A DNA stretch of 7,029 nucleotides from Bacteroidales bacterium. GTDB taxonomy: Bacteria; Bacteroidota; Bacteroidia; Bacteroidales; S143-33. The stretch covers positions 1 to 7,029 of the forward strand of contig JALWNS010000115.1 in the NCBI GenBank assembly GCA_027083655.1. Direction: 5' to 3'. The notes beneath the pieces were generated by a model. That model worked only from the letters and a program-made list of their open reading frames with translations, made no database searches and was not told where the DNA came from. The position numbers and the translations under genes were made by a program. Shown here piece after piece: positions 1 to 5,638 of the stretch (position 1 is its first letter; each line of letters starts with the position of its first letter).

Positions 1-9
1 CTCTAATTC

Positions 10-690
10 TTATCCAAACTTACTAATTTTCCGAAGTTTATATTTGTGTATTATTTTTATATCCCTTATTTTTAGTTCGATATAACCTGCTTCTGCGAAT
101 TCGCTCATTACCCTGCATGCACTTTCACGTGTCGTATCCAACAGATTGGCAAATTCTTCCCGGGAGAGGGGAAGTGTATACTCATCAGAGTGGAAAATTT
201 CTTCTGCAAAATAAATAAGGGCTTCGGCTACCTTACCACGGATTTGTTTTTGTACACGGTTTACGCATGTTCTGAAATTTTCTAATTCATTTTTACTCAT
301 CATAAGAATAATCTCATAGGCAAACATGCCATTGCGATAAAGAAATTGTTTAAAAATATCTGCATCAATAAAGCATACTTCACAATTTGTCAGTGCAGTA
401 ATAGAATAGTGATTTATCTTGTCTCCTATAGCTGTAGGAATGCCAATGTAGGTAGGGGCTTTGGCTATTTTTATAATCTGTTCGCGCACAGGTCCTTGTA
501 TGTGGTACTTTACAATACCTTCGCGCAAGTATGCAATATTGAGGGACAGGGCTCCCTGCCGGATAATATTTTCTCCCCGTTTGAAACTTACCCTTGCACA
601 ATGGGAAGCTAATGTTTCTAAGTCTTCTTGCTTTAGAAACTGAGCTGCCTTTGATTTAAACTGGCATGATGTACAATCTAACCTTTCCAT
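10..690 (-). CDS. Crp/Fnr-family transcriptional regulator
   Basis: This 226-residue protein has the usual Crp/Fnr layout: an N-terminal cyclic-nucleotide-binding-like beta-barrel (about residues 30-120, with the typical FKRGENIIRQG stretch at 36-46), a dimerisation helix (about 120-160) and a C-terminal winged helix-turn-helix (about 172-215). The recognition helix reads RESACR at 188-193, matching the R-E-x-x-x-R contacts of Crp rather than the E-x-x-S-R of Fnr, so a TGTGA-type half-site is expected. It is cysteine-rich: C6 and C9 form a CxxC near the N-terminus, with C31, C103, C106, C142 and C192 further on. C103 in CEVCF aligns with the CEIPF region that holds C122 of E. coli Fnr, so an Fe-S or redox-sensing role is possible but unproven. 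The gene is divergent from the sulfur/electron-transfer operon and its start lies 14 bp from a perfect Crp-type palindrome. That suggests autoregulation and control of the operon (inference). The family is secure; the effector is unknown. Confidence 0.93.
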   Translation of the reverse strand: MERLDCTSCQFKSKAAQFLKQEDLETLASHCARVSFKRGENIIRQGALSLNIAYLREGIVKYHIQGPVREQIIKIAKAPTYIGIPTAIGDKINHYSITALTNCEVCFIDADIFKQFLYRNGMFAYEIILMMSKNELENFRTCVNRVQKQIRGKVAEALIYFAEEIFHSDEYTLPLSREEFANLLDTTRESACRVMSEFAEAGYIELKIRDIKIIHKYKLRKISKFG

Positions 691-704
691 AAGTCAGTAA
701 AATT

Positions 705-720
705 TGTGATATAGCTCACA
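705..720. promoter_or_regulatory. Crp-type operator palindrome TGTGA-N6-TCACA
   Basis: The sequence is TGTGA (705-709), a six-base spacer TATAGC (710-715), then TCACA (716-720). It matches the core of the E. coli Crp consensus perfectly on both half-sites. The divergent regulator carries the R-E-x-x-x-R recognition helix that reads this half-site in Crp, so it is the natural candidate to bind here. The site ends 14 bp before the regulator's start codon, a position suited to autorepression. It is about 125 bp upstream of the first plus-strand gene, a position suited to upstream activation if the promoter proposed at 774-804 is right. The sequence match is direct; the binding partner is inferred. 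Confidence 0.72.
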
Positions 721-773
721 CTTTATCATGTAATGAATCACTGCTAGGTCTAAGCCACATCACATACAAACTA

Positions 774-804
774 TTGATACCTGGTTCATATACAGGTATT
801 TTAG
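774..804 (+). promoter_or_regulatory. Candidate Bacteroidota-type promoter for the sulfur/Qmo-like operon
   Basis: TTG at 774-776 is followed after 20 bases by TATTTTAG at 797-804. The second element matches the Bacteroidota -7 consensus TAnnTTTG at all but one defined position, and TTG fits the -33 element. Transcription would start near 808-812, giving a leader of about 35 nt before the ATG at 846. The spacer is filled by the inverted repeat at 777-799. The motifs are short and AT-rich sequence produces such matches by chance, so this is only a candidate. Confidence 0.35.
777..799. repeat. Inverted repeat ATACCTG-N9-CAGGTAT, possible second operator
   Basis: Perfect 7-bp arms, ATACCTG at 777-783 and CAGGTAT at 793-799, are separated by nine bases. 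The repeat is unlike the Crp-type site at 705-720. It fills the spacer of the proposed promoter at 774-804 and runs three bases into the -7 element, where a bound protein would block polymerase. It could also form a weak hairpin if it were transcribed from further upstream. The symmetry is seen directly; its role is inferred. Confidence 0.45.
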
Positions 805-845
805 CATTGGAATTAAATTCATTAACAAATTAAAAACTTTTAGTT

Positions 846-1271
846 ATGGAAACAAAAAAAATGTGTCTTGTTCTGGTAACAGGGAGCTTGGATAAGCTTA
901 CTGCTGCTGGTGTTATCCTCTCGGGGGCAATTGCAGATGATTATCAAGTAGATGTTTATGCTCTAATCCACGGGGCAAGAGCCTTTTTGAAAGATATAGC
1001 AGACCATCCAGAAAAATTAAGGGTTGCCGAAAATGTTGATCTAAGGGATGAGCTGGAAGCATCCCTTAAAAGGCTTAATGTCAAACCATGGATTGAATTT
1101 TTCCGCGAAGCCAAGCAAATAGGTGATGTGAAAATCCATGTCTGTGGACTGGCAGGTAAGATATGGCGTGGTGAAAAGTTAGAAGACTTTGACCCTATTG
1201 TTGATGACATTGTGGGTATTAATGAGTGTATAACAAAGCTCCAGGAAGCAGACATCCCTGTCATTCTCTAA
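846..1271 (+). CDS. DsrE-family (DsrE/DsrF-like) putative sulfur-transfer protein
   Basis: This 141-residue protein begins with a hydrophobic strand (MCLVLVTGS, residues 6-14) and a helix. This is the Rossmann-like fold of the DsrE/F/H group, and the length fits the larger cytoplasmic DsrE2-like members. Candidate persulfide-carrying cysteines are C100, in the strand-turn KIHVCGLAGK (96-105) where DsrE-family active cysteines usually sit, and C128 in the following helix; C7 is a third. DsrE proteins accept sulfane sulfur and pass it to or from TusA in sulfur oxidation and reduction pathways (established for the family). The next gene encodes TusA, 47 bp downstream, which supports that role. 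No membrane segment is seen, so it should be cytoplasmic. The ATG at 846 is preceded by AT-rich sequence without a Shine-Dalgarno motif. It is the first gene of the proposed operon. Family-level confidence is good, but exact subfamily assignment needs a profile search. Confidence 0.78.
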   Translation: METKKMCLVLVTGSLDKLTAAGVILSGAIADDYQVDVYALIHGARAFLKDIADHPEKLRVAENVDLRDELEASLKRLNVKPWIEFFREAKQIGDVKIHVCGLAGKIWRGEKLEDFDPIVDDIVGINECITKLQEADIPVIL

Positions 1272-1318
1272 GAATGTTGTCCTAACAATCAGATGTTTAA
1301 CCCAAAAAACACAAAACC

Positions 1319-1567
1319 ATGACAGAAGAACAGCTCAGACAAATTACCCCTGACAAGGTCGTTGATGCACGAGGTACAGCGTGTCCAGGGCCACTGTTGG
1401 CTGCAAAAAAAGCCATTGGTGAGATAGAAAAAGGCCAGATAATGGAAATACTTTCTTCGGACGAAGGTACTAAAAAAGATGTACCAAAGTGGGCTCAGAA
1501 AAAAGGTCACGAGTATCTGGGTACCATAGAAGAGAATGGCTATTTCAGAATTTTCTTACGCAAATGA
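1319..1567 (+). CDS. tusA: TusA-family sulfur carrier protein
   Basis: This 82-residue protein is the normal TusA/SirA length. Near the N-terminus it has the diagnostic DARGTACPGPLLAAK stretch (16-30), with the CPxP motif at C22-P25; C22 is the residue that carries persulfide in TusA. The family's second conserved region follows (about 48-64, SDEGTKKDVPKWAQKKGHE), then a final beta strand (YFRIFL). TusA shuttles sulfane sulfur between enzymes in the cytoplasm; in sulfur-metabolising bacteria tusA genes commonly lie beside dsrE and Hdr-like genes. Here it follows a DsrE-family gene and precedes a Qmo/Hdr-like cluster, so dissimilatory sulfur transfer is more likely than tRNA thiolation (inference). 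The stop codon lies in the outer arm of the palindromic element at 1564-1611. The start is preceded by an A-rich stretch. Confidence 0.93.
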   Translation: MTEEQLRQITPDKVVDARGTACPGPLLAAKKAIGEIEKGQIMEILSSDEGTKKDVPKWAQKKGHEYLGTIEENGYFRIFLRK

Positions 1568-1611
1568 GTATTAGATGCTGACACGGCACTAGTGCCGTGT
1601 CAGCTACTCAT
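1564..1611. repeat. Large inverted repeat with 28-bp perfect palindromic core
   Basis: The core has arms GCTGACACGGCACT (1577-1590) and AGTGCCGTGTCAGC (1591-1604), which are exact reverse complements with no spacer. ATGAGTA (1564-1570) and TACTCAT (1605-1611) extend the pairing by seven bases, interrupted by a one-sided six-base bulge TTAGAT (1571-1576). In RNA this gives a strong stem of about 12 bp with a CTAG loop plus a lower stem. The arms are clearly more GC-rich than the surroundings. The tusA stop codon lies in the outer left arm. There is no following T-tract, so it is not a standard intrinsic terminator. It may attenuate, process or stabilise the transcript between the dsrE-tusA and Qmo-like parts, or be a protein-binding site or small repeat element. 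Confidence 0.85.
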
Positions 1612-1653
1612 GGCTTGTAATAAGAATGCAGCAAAATTTAATAACTGGAGATT

Positions 1654-2061
1654 ATGAATGATATAAAGCCTAAAATACTGGTTTTCTCAACAGAAAAAAT
1701 ATCTGACCCTGCTATTGATCTAGCCGGTCTATTGAAGATGTATTATCCGGCAACAGTTTATACTATAACAGTGCCTTGCTCTTCATCCATTAAGCCACGC
1801 TGGATAATGCACGCCTTTGATGCAGGATTTGATGGTGTTTTTATAGCAGCTGATGGCACAGACTGCCCCTATAGCGAAAATTGCACAGAAAACACTTCCA
1901 ACATAGTCAAGCAAACACAAGATTTAATGCGACAGAAAGCAATGGATACAGCTAGACTGAAAATGGCGGCTATTTGCTCTGTGTGCTCCGAAGCTTTTGT
2001 CCGTCAGATAAAAACATTTTATGACTACTTGATAAATCAAAAACAAAATGAAAATGCGTGA
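1654..2061 (+). CDS. MvhD/FlpD-type electron-transfer subunit, cysteine-poor variant
   Basis: This 135-residue protein resembles the MvhD/FlpD family (hydrogenase or heterodisulfide reductase iron-sulfur subunit). It has KILVFST at 7-13, DLAGLLKMYYP at 22-32, VPCSSSIKPRWIMHAFDAGFDGVFIA at 40-65, and ADGTDCPYSENC at 66-77, which aligns with the family's GCHPGDCHY region. MvhD normally carries a [2Fe-2S] cluster and passes electrons to HdrA; in QmoB of sulfate reducers this domain is fused at the C-terminus. Here it is separate and the long HdrA-like protein two genes on lacks it, so the two may be a split QmoB. Oddly, the N-terminal cysteine pair usual before the AGADLAG-like segment is replaced by STEKISDPAIDLAG. 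The remaining cysteines are C42, C71, C77, C108 and C111. Cluster binding is therefore uncertain. GGAG lies three bases before the start, and the 3' end overlaps the next gene by 14 bp. Confidence 0.82.
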   Translation: MNDIKPKILVFSTEKISDPAIDLAGLLKMYYPATVYTITVPCSSSIKPRWIMHAFDAGFDGVFIAADGTDCPYSENCTENTSNIVKQTQDLMRQKAMDTARLKMAAICSVCSEAFVRQIKTFYDYLINQKQNENA

Positions 2062-3367
2062 GCCAAAGAAACATTATGACGTCCTGGTAGTAGGCGGCGG
2101 TATAGCAGGCCAGGAAACAGCGCTTAACCTGGCTAATCTAGGTTATAAGGTTGCCCTTGTCGAAAAAGATTATTCCATAGGCGGTAAAATGATCTTATTA
2201 AGCAAGGTTTTCCCAACACTTGATTGCGCTGCATGTATTACAACTCCTAAAGTATCCGAGACAGCCCGTCATCCCAATATAGATGTTTTCACATATAGTG
2301 AGGTAGAGGGGATTTATAAGCAGGAAAAAGGCTTCCGTTTCACCCTCAGGCAAAAACCAAGGTACGTGACCGAGGATTGTACTGGTTGTCAACTGTGCGA
2401 GCAAGTTTGTCCTGTTGTTGTAGAAGATGAGTATCAATACGGACTTGTAGGGCGGAAGGCAATCTTTATACCTCACAGTATTGCCAATCCGCGTATAGCA
2501 GCCATAGATATTGAGCATTGTACATTTTGTGGTTTGTGTGAGAATGTTTGTCCTCCAAAGTGTATTGATTTTACCCAGCAAGAAAGGGTTGATCAAGTCT
2601 ATGCCACAGCAGTGGTCCTGGCAACTGGTTATAAACTTTTTGATCCAACTATTATTCGACGGTATGGATACGGTAAATATAAGAATGTGGTGACAGCAAT
2701 GCAGATGGAACGTCAGCTTGTGCCCACACGTCCTTTTAATAATATCCTCAGACCCGGTGATGGTAAGGTGCCTGATAATATTGCCTATGTCCTGTGCACA
2801 GGTTCGCGTGATGTGACAGTGGGTAATCCTATTTGTTCCCAGGTTTGCTGTATGTATTCAACCAAGCAGGCCCAGCTGTTGATGGGAGCTTTGCCTATGG
2901 CCGATGTCACACTGTATTACATTAACATTCGAGCTTTTGGTAAAGGCTTTTGTGAATTTTATCAACAGGCTCGCGCAATGGGTGTGGGATACGTCAAAGG
3001 AAAAGTAGGACGAATTTGGGAAAAAGGGAATGGAAATCTGGTACTCAGATACGAAGATATTGAGACTGGAGAAGTAGCGGAAGCCGAGCATGATCTGGTT
3101 GTGCTATCAATAGGGATCTTGCCTAATAAGGATTATCAGAAACTCTTTAAGAATGTGAAAGTCGATCAGGACCCCTACAGCTATGTTAAACAAATAGATG
3201 AGCTTACTAGTCCAGCACGTACTTCTGTAGATGGTGTTTTTGTCGCTGGCACTGCCTCAGGGCCAATGGATATCCCTGATACTATTCTGTCAGCTGGTGC
3301 GGCATCTTCAGAGACAGCTAGCTATTTGTGTAAAGTTTATAAAGAGATACAACCGTCTTTGAGCTAA
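2048..3367 (+). CDS. qmoA: HdrA-like FAD/iron-sulfur protein, QmoA-like
   Basis: This 439-residue protein is a short HdrA-type flavoprotein. It has a dinucleotide-binding motif GGGIAG (16-21) with the acidic ribose contact E39, then YSIGGK (42-47), then the family cysteine pair in TLDCAACITTPK (C60, C63). The inserted ferredoxin domain is intact: CTGCQLCEQVCP (C111, C114, C117, C121) and CTFCGLCENVCP (C158, C161, C164, C168). Next come the LATGY flavin motif (191-195) and the HdrA-type LCTGSR...CSQVCC segment (C250, C263, C267, C268). The C-terminal FAD motif is DGVFVAGTASGP (395-406). It lacks the N-terminal extension and C-terminal ferredoxin domain of full-length HdrA, as expected for QmoA. 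In Qmo it acts in the cytoplasmic arm between a sulfur enzyme and quinone. Two starts are possible (M1 at 2048, M3 at 2054); both overlap the upstream gene, suggesting translational coupling. Confidence 0.88.
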   Translation: MKMREPKKHYDVLVVGGGIAGQETALNLANLGYKVALVEKDYSIGGKMILLSKVFPTLDCAACITTPKVSETARHPNIDVFTYSEVEGIYKQEKGFRFTLRQKPRYVTEDCTGCQLCEQVCPVVVEDEYQYGLVGRKAIFIPHSIANPRIAAIDIEHCTFCGLCENVCPPKCIDFTQQERVDQVYATAVVLATGYKLFDPTIIRRYGYGKYKNVVTAMQMERQLVPTRPFNNILRPGDGKVPDNIAYVLCTGSRDVTVGNPICSQVCCMYSTKQAQLLMGALPMADVTLYYINIRAFGKGFCEFYQQARAMGVGYVKGKVGRIWEKGNGNLVLRYEDIETGEVAEAEHDLVVLSIGILPNKDYQKLFKNVKVDQDPYSYVKQIDELTSPARTSVDGVFVAGTASGPMDIPDTILSAGAASSETASYLCKVYKEIQPSLS

Positions 3368-3401
3368 ATAATTTTTGGTTAAACATTAAACAAACGGAAA
3401 A

Positions 3402-5336
3402 ATGAAAATAGGAGTTTATATATGCCACTGTGGATCTAATATCGCAGATCATGTTGATATAGAGAAAGTAAGGGAGACTATCGGGCAGCAAAAAGATGTT
3501 TTTCTTGTCAAAGACGTAATGTTTGCCTGTTCTGATTCTTCTCAGAAAGAAATGGTAGAAGATATACAATCACAAGGACTTGACGCTATTGTGGTTGCAT
3601 CTTGTTCTCCCAAGCTACATTTGCCAACGTTCCGGGAAGTAGCACGTCGAGCAGGCCTTAATCCTTATAAATATATTCAGGTAAACATACGTGAACAATG
3701 TTCGTGGGCACATAGCAATGACCATAAAGGAGCTACAGACAAAGCTATTAAGCTAATAGAGGCAGGTATAGAAAAAGCTAAACGTAGCGAAGCCCTTGAA
3801 CCAATAAAAATTGATGCTATAAATGCTGTTGCAGTTGTAGGAGCTGGTATTGCAGGTCTAAGGGCGGCTATTGAACTGGCAGATATGGGTACAGATGTTT
3901 ATTTAATAGAACGCGAGTATTTTATAGGAGGGCGTATTACCCAATGGGATGAGCTTTTTACTACTAACCAAACAGGGCGTGAGATAATCACGAAGCTTTA
4001 CCACCAATTGATTTCTTATAAGAATATCACCCTTTTTACAGGAGCCGAGATCGTCGAGACATCTGGTAGTGTGGGTAATATGGAGATAAAAGTCCGTATA
4101 AAACCACGTTATGTCAAGCCTGACTGTGTCTTTGACATGGACAAGTTTGAGAAAGCAATAGAAGTGTGTCCTGTCGAGGTAGAAGATGAATTTAACTTTG
4201 GCCTTACAAAGAGAAAGGCTATTTACAAGAATTATCCCGGAGAGTTCCCCGAAGTACCAGCTATTGATCATGATCATTGTACAAGATGCGGGGAATGTCT
4301 CAAAGTATGTGAAGGAATAGACCTTGAGCAGAAAGAAGAATTTATCAATCTCAATGTAGGAGCAATACTATTGGCAACGGGATTTGACCCTTATGAACCC
4401 AAAGAGGGTGAATATGGCTATGGCCAGGTGCCCAATGTTATAACACTTCAGCAATTCAAGCGCTTAATCGAGCTATGTCCTGATGAACTTGTGTATGCAG
4501 GTCGTAAGATTCACAATATTGCTTATATCTACTGCGTAGGTAGCCGCCAGCAGAATGGACCTAACCGTTATTGCTCGCGTTATTGTTGTACTGCTGCCAT
4601 GCATACTGCTTTGCTTGTTAAGCAAAAGTATGGCGATATCCGCAACTTCCATTTTACCCGGGGCATACGTACCTATGGTAAGCAAGAGCATATTTATCAC
4701 GAAGCCCTTGAGCAAGGGGATGTTGTATTCCAGTCATTTAATGATCCGCTGTGCGAGGTGGGAGAGCATAATGGTACGGCTGTAGTAAAGATTAATGATT
4801 TCTTAACACGGGGTAAACCAATGGAACTGGAGGCAGACCTTGTCGTGCTAATAACAGGTATGGTGCCACGCAAGAACAACACTATTGCCCAGCTATTGAA
4901 AGTACCAGTAGGTCGTGATCATTTCTTCAACGAAGTACACCTTAAGCTCAGGCCAGTAGAGACAGTCATAGATGGAGTATTTATCTCAGGTGCTTCACAG
5001 GGTCCAAAGAATATAATGGAGTCGGTTAATTCGGCATTGGCAGCAGCATCAAAGGCTAATAACCTGGTAAAGAAAGGCTTTATATCCATAGAGCCAACCA
5101 TTGCATTTGTTGACGCAGATAAATGCCAGTGGTGTGATAAATGCGCACAAGTTTGTCCGTTTGATGCCTTTGAACAGGTAGATTATAATGGCAAGCAGGT
5201 AGCTAGGGTTATAACTTCCCTGTGTAAAGGCTGTGGTATGTGTCTTCCTGTTTGTCCTGAGGATGCTTTGCAGTTGCATAATTATACTGACCGGCAGATA
5301 GAAGCTATGATTGAAGATCTTGCTAAAGCTAAATAA
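3402..5336 (+). CDS. qmoB: Long HdrA-like FAD/iron-sulfur protein, QmoB-like without MvhD domain
   Basis: This 644-residue protein has full HdrA architecture. The N-terminal domain carries the family cysteines: CHC (C8, C10), FACSDSSQ (C43), ASCSPKLH (C68) and REQCSWAH (C100). The FAD domain has GAGIAG (147-152), IGG (175-177), LLATGF (323-328), YCVGSR...CSRYCC (C378, C391, C395, C396) and DGVFISGASQGP (524-535). The inserted ferredoxin domain is half lost: the first site keeps only C242 and C256, while the second is complete (C293, C296, C299, C303). The C-terminal ferredoxin domain has two full sites (C575, C578, C581, C585; C608, C611, C614, C618). It ends 26 residues after the last cysteine, without the MvhD domain that QmoB usually carries; that domain is a separate gene at 1654-2061. 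QmoB is the assignment by neighbourhood; generic HdrA-like is the safer family name. The start is 34 bp after the previous stop. Confidence 0.88.
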   Translation: MKIGVYICHCGSNIADHVDIEKVRETIGQQKDVFLVKDVMFACSDSSQKEMVEDIQSQGLDAIVVASCSPKLHLPTFREVARRAGLNPYKYIQVNIREQCSWAHSNDHKGATDKAIKLIEAGIEKAKRSEALEPIKIDAINAVAVVGAGIAGLRAAIELADMGTDVYLIEREYFIGGRITQWDELFTTNQTGREIITKLYHQLISYKNITLFTGAEIVETSGSVGNMEIKVRIKPRYVKPDCVFDMDKFEKAIEVCPVEVEDEFNFGLTKRKAIYKNYPGEFPEVPAIDHDHCTRCGECLKVCEGIDLEQKEEFINLNVGAILLATGFDPYEPKEGEYGYGQVPNVITLQQFKRLIELCPDELVYAGRKIHNIAYIYCVGSRQQNGPNRYCSRYCCTAAMHTALLVKQKYGDIRNFHFTRGIRTYGKQEHIYHEALEQGDVVFQSFNDPLCEVGEHNGTAVVKINDFLTRGKPMELEADLVVLITGMVPRKNNTIAQLLKVPVGRDHFFNEVHLKLRPVETVIDGVFISGASQGPKNIMESVNSALAAASKANNLVKKGFISIEPTIAFVDADKCQWCDKCAQVCPFDAFEQVDYNGKQVARVITSLCKGCGMCLPVCPEDALQLHNYTDRQIEAMIEDLAKAK

Positions 5337-5356
5337 AACAAAAAAATGTAAAGACA

Positions 5357-5638
5357 ATGGCCCGTACAGTTGATATAATAAAAAAACAAAGACATGCCAC
5401 CGGGGCTGCTAAAGAAAAGCTAAAGGAATACAACCGGATGAAAAAAGCTATATCCACGGCCCTCAAGGAGGGGCCGATGACTATACCGCAAATAGCAGAC
5501 AAAATTGGTGAGCCTCCAGACAAGGTGCTTTATTACTTGATGACCATGTATAAGTTTAACATGGTTGAGGTGGACTCTATAGATGATATGGACGAGTATT
5601 ACCTATATAGGCTCAAACAGCAAAAAAATAAAAAATGA
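5357..5638 (+). CDS. Small winged helix-turn-helix protein within the Qmo-like operon
   Basis: This 93-residue basic protein has a charged N-terminal helix (about 8-30, KKQRH...KEKLKEYNRMKK). It is followed by a winged-helix pattern: helix 1 MKKAISTALKEG (28-39), helix 2 TIPQIADKIG (42-51), recognition helix PPDKVLYYLMTMYKFN (53-68), then a wing and final strand VEVDSIDDMDEYYLYRL (70-86). It resembles ArsR- or MarR-like small winged-helix domains, though I do not recognise a named family. It could be a local DNA-binding regulator, or an accessory subunit that uses the fold for protein contacts. The second idea is suggested by its position between the qmoB-like and qmoC-like genes, which are adjacent in sulfate reducers. 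It starts 20 bp after the qmoB-like stop and overlaps the qmoC-like start by four bases (ATGA), indicating translational coupling. No metal-binding cysteines are present. Confidence 0.8.
   Translation: MARTVDIIKKQRHATGAAKEKLKEYNRMKKAISTALKEGPMTIPQIADKIGEPPDKVLYYLMTMYKFNMVEVDSIDDMDEYYLYRLKQQKNKK

Noticed and set aside
749..764. TCACA at 760-764 considered as a second Crp-type site
   Set aside because: The matching half-site would lie at 749-753 and reads TCTAA, so there is no palindrome.
956..1264. Minus-strand open frame of 102 codons opposite the DsrE-family gene
   Set aside because: It is a low-complexity, serine-rich translation that mirrors the plus-strand gene.
1272..1318. TTGT-CCTA-ACAA hairpin between the dsrE-family gene and tusA
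   Set aside because: The four-base stem is too short to be more than chance in AT-rich sequence.
1564..1611. Intrinsic terminator after tusA
   Set aside because: The hairpin is strong but no T-tract follows; bases after 1611 read GGCTTGTAATAAG.
2198..2596. Long open frame on the minus strand opposite the qmoA-like gene (132 codons)
   Set aside because: It lies wholly antisense to a clearly conserved HdrA-like gene, has no recognisable motif and is explained by the codon pattern of the real gene.
3903..4277. Minus-strand open frame of 124 codons opposite the qmoB-like gene
   Set aside because: It is entirely antisense to conserved ferredoxin-domain coding sequence, with no family resemblance.
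2048..5336. True heterodisulfide reductase of a methanogen type
   Set aside because: No HdrB CCG-domain subunit is present, and the HdrC part is fused to cytochrome b as in QmoC; the neighbours are sulfur carriers rather than methanogenesis genes.
5621..5638. A-rich runs (A7 and A6) at the end of the winged-helix gene, considered as a programmed -1 frameshift into qmoC
   Set aside because: A -1 shift at the A7 run enters the qmoC frame but meets TAA at 5629-5631 before the qmoC start; simple ATGA coupling explains the arrangement.
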